64,000 nt of DNA, taken from positions 186,001-250,000 of the forward strand of contig JACKIU010000002.1 of NCBI GenBank assembly GCA_020638295.1, read 5' to 3'. The notes below the pieces were generated by a model that had not been told where the DNA came from, made no database searches, and saw nothing but the letters and a program-made list of their open reading frames with translations. The stretch is from Rhodospirillales bacterium (GTDB lineage Bacteria; Pseudomonadota; Alphaproteobacteria; Micavibrionales; Micavibrionaceae). This document shows positions 62,429 to 64,000 of the stretch, one piece after another; within the stretch, counting starts at the first letter, position 1, and every line of letters begins with the position of its first letter. A program made the position numbers and the translations under genes.

Positions 62429-62937
62429 CCGACCTCAAAAAAACCAAAAAAATGCGCAAACCTAAAACGCTCATCGGCTGGGAAGAATGGTGCGCTTTCC
62501 CCGATCTCGGCCTGCCTGCCATCAAGGCCAAGGTCGATACCGGCGCGAAAACCTCGGCCATTCATGCCTATGACATCAAGCCGTTCACCAAAGACGGGCA
62601 AAAATTTGTGCGTTTTAAAATCCATCCTCTGCAAAAAAACCAAACGCTGGAAATCGAATGCACGGCCCCCTTGGCAGATCATCGTAATGTCACCAGTTCC
62701 AACGGCGAACGTGAAAAACGCTATGTGATTAAAACACCGCTTGTCCTCGGCGATAAAATCATTAAAACCGAACTCACCTTGACTTCGCGTCACAAAATGG
62801 CCTTTCGCATGCTGCTCGGCCGCGACGCCATTTGCAAAGCAAAGCTCGCCGTCGATCCGGCCAAATCCTTCCTTCTCGGCAAAATCAAAGACAGCGCCGA
62901 GTTATATAAGAACAACCACGAAAGAACGAACCCATGA
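62425..62937 (+). CDS. rimB: RimB-type retropepsin-like protease (DUF785)
   Basis: 170 residues of the DUF785/RimB family, often annotated ATP-dependent zinc protease; the best known partner activity is cleaving poly-glutamate tails added by RimK. The core aspartic-protease-like motif is AIKAKVDTGAKTSAIHAY, followed by the second conserved stretch RMLLGRDAI. It is translationally coupled to dut and rimK. The direct rimB-rimK overlap supports a role in controlling the same modification. Confidence 0.88.
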   Translation: MTDLKKTKKMRKPKTLIGWEEWCAFPDLGLPAIKAKVDTGAKTSAIHAYDIKPFTKDGQKFVRFKIHPLQKNQTLEIECTAPLADHRNVTSSNGEREKRYVIKTPLVLGDKIIKTELTLTSRHKMAFRMLLGRDAICKAKLAVDPAKSFLLGKIKDSAELYKNNHERTNP

Positions 62938-63839
62938 AAATCGCTATTCTCGCCACCGACCCTGATTTGTATTCCAACAAACGCCTGATCGATGCCGGAA
63001 CCAAGCGCGGCCACGATGTGCGCTTCATCTCAATCCGCAACTGTTATATGGACATCACCGCCCGCAAACCCGAAATTCACTATCGCGGCGGTGAAATCCT
63101 GACCAAATTCGATGCCGTTATCCCCCGTATCCGCCCGGCTTTAACCTTTTACGGCAACGCCGTCCTGCGCCAGTTCGAAATGCAGGGCGCCTATGTCCTC
63201 AACGGCCCGGTCTCCATCGGGCGCGCGCAGGATAAACTCCGCACAATGCAGCTTCTCTGCTCAGAACATATCGACATCCCGCGCACCGGTTTTGCCAACT
63301 CACCGCTCGATACCAAAGACATGATCAAAACCGTCGGCGGCGCACCCGTCATCATTAAACTTCTCGAAGGCACGCAAGGAAAAGGCGTTGTCCTCGCCGA
63401 AACCGCCAAAGCCGCCGAATCCGTGATCAACGCCTTCAAAAGCCTCAAAGCCAACATTCTCGTGCAGGAATACATCAAGGAATCCGCAGGCACCGACCTG
63501 CGCTGCTTCGTCATCGGCAACAAGGTTGTCGCCGCCATGGAACGCCGCGCCGCCGACGGCGAATTCCGCGCCAACATCCATCTGGGTGGTTCCGCTCACA
63601 AAGCCGAGATTACCGCCGCAGAACGCAAGATCGCCATTGCCGCCACCAAAGTCGTCGGCCTCAAAGTCTGCGGCGTCGACATCATCCGCTCAAACGACGG
63701 CCCGAAAGTCCTTGAGGTCAACGCCTCCCCGGGCCTTGAAGGCGTCGAAAAAGCCACCGGCATCGACATCGCCGCCCTCATGTTCGAACATATCGAAACC
63801 CATCTGGCCAATAAAAAAGCGAAGAAAAAAAAGAAATAA
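62934..63839 (+). CDS. rimK: RimK-family ATP-grasp ligase (ribosomal protein S6 glutamate ligase-like)
   Basis: Adds glutamate residues to a protein C-terminus, in Escherichia coli to ribosomal protein S6. 301 residues. An N-terminal preATP-grasp part (IAILATDPDLYSNKRLIDAG) is followed by the ATP-grasp domain with VIKLLEGTQGKGVVLAE, ILVQEYIKESAGTDLRCFVIG, and VNASPGLEGVEKATGIDIA. The C-terminal tail is lysine-rich (KKAKKKKK), and its last codons pair with a downstream hairpin. It is last in the coaBC operon; mutS follows 69 bp on. Confidence 0.93.
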   Translation: MKIAILATDPDLYSNKRLIDAGTKRGHDVRFISIRNCYMDITARKPEIHYRGGEILTKFDAVIPRIRPALTFYGNAVLRQFEMQGAYVLNGPVSIGRAQDKLRTMQLLCSEHIDIPRTGFANSPLDTKDMIKTVGGAPVIIKLLEGTQGKGVVLAETAKAAESVINAFKSLKANILVQEYIKESAGTDLRCFVIGNKVVAAMERRAADGEFRANIHLGGSAHKAEITAAERKIAIAATKVVGLKVCGVDIIRSNDGPKVLEVNASPGLEGVEKATGIDIAALMFEHIETHLANKKAKKKKK

Positions 63840-63895
63840 GAGGGTAAGACATAAGAATATTGCTCAGGCCTCTTTCCTCTTACCCCTTATTTCTT
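63831..63895. repeat. Hairpin reaching into the rimK stop
   Basis: Left arm 63831-63849 (AAGAAATAAGAGGGTAAGA) pairs with TCTTACCCCTTATTTCTT (63878-63895) over 18 positions with one bulged base. The left arm includes the last rimK codons and the TAA. It ends 13 bp before the mutS ATG. No proper T-run follows, so termination is uncertain. Confidence 0.7.
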
Positions 63896-63908
63896 ATAGT
63901 CTGATGCC

Positions 63909-64000
63909 ATGCAACACGCTGCGTTAAAAAGCGCCCCAAAGTCTGCTGACGAGTATCTCGCCGACGGCCACACCCCCATGATGGCCCAATATCTCGCGCT
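63909..64000 (+). CDS. mutS: DNA mismatch repair protein MutS, 5' end only
   Basis: Only the first 30 codons are in the window. After a 20-residue N-terminal extension the sequence reads GHTPMMAQYLA, the start of the MutS mismatch-recognition domain I (TPMMxQYL), which in whole proteins leads to the FYRMGDFYE motif just past the window edge. The ATG at 63909 is the only fitting start. Identification rests on this short match. Confidence 0.75.
   Translation, partial: MQHAALKSAPKSADEYLADGHTPMMAQYLA

Overview
The window is a gene-dense stretch of an alphaproteobacterial chromosome of roughly 50 percent GC. Many genes are family members typical of that class: the PHB genes phaA, phaB and phaR with a separate phasin, a MucR/Ros regulator, an EnvZ/OmpR-like pair, an alphaproteobacterial RecX, an Alph_Pro_TM protein beside a TauE permease, and two conserved neighbourhoods (lgt-midA-pgeF-prs-rplY-pth-ychF and murJ-trpS ... 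usp-nfu ... tsaB-mucR). The organism cannot be named from the sequence. A free-living or predatory lineage of the Rhodospirillales/Micavibrio kind fits better than a reduced endosymbiont. I saw no rRNA, tRNA, CRISPR array, insertion sequence or prophage.

Layout. 1-7.5 kb: a truncated L,D-transpeptidase, ilvD, two unrecognised genes, a pair of PH-domain membrane proteins and phosphofructokinase. 7.6-11.3 kb: a DUF465 protein, purE, purK, fumC and a ribbon-helix-helix protein. 11.2-18 kb: AsmA and the PHB block (phaA-phaB-cNMP-binding protein, with phaR divergent). 18-22.5 kb: a long periplasmic coiled-coil protein and a TcpQ-like protein. 22.6-29.6 kb: prfB with its programmed frameshift, a DJ-1-like protein, an OmpA-family lipoprotein, TrkH, Hsp33, an ABC-2 permease and RecX. 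29.6-36.4 kb: a PAS histidine kinase, phasin, CsaA, a two-component pair and ilvE. 36.5-41.8 kb: one 1747-residue orphan protein. 41.8-48.1 kb: the lgt-to-ychF minus-strand block, in which prs is split by a +1 frameshift. 48.2-57.6 kb: ubiK, a YbjN protein, proC, mucR, tsaB, a nitroreductase, a degenerate polysaccharide deacetylase, nfu, usp, Alph_Pro_TM, TauE and trpS. 57.6-64 kb: murJ, ubiE, an acidic membrane-anchored protein, the overlapping coaBC-dut-rimB-rimK operon and the start of mutS.

Most of the window is housekeeping: branched-chain amino acid synthesis (ilvD, ilvE), purine and PRPP synthesis (purE, purK, prs), carbon storage (pha genes), envelope building (lgt, murJ, AsmA, L,D-transpeptidase), ubiquinone synthesis (ubiE, ubiK) and translation factors (prfB, pth, rplY, trpS, ychF, tsaB, rimK).

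The less ordinary content falls in four groups. First, two +1 frameshift sites: the classic CTT-TGA-C site in prfB and a TTT-TGA-T site in prs, an essential gene. Second, the giant orphan gene at 36518, which has three exact 61-residue repeats and a hairpin over its ribosome-binding site. Third, at least two kinds of palindromic repeat between genes, whose arms often run into a neighbouring start or stop codon; one lies in frame inside coaBC. Fourth, enzyme-family proteins lacking catalytic residues (DJ-1/PfpI-like and polysaccharide deacetylase-like).
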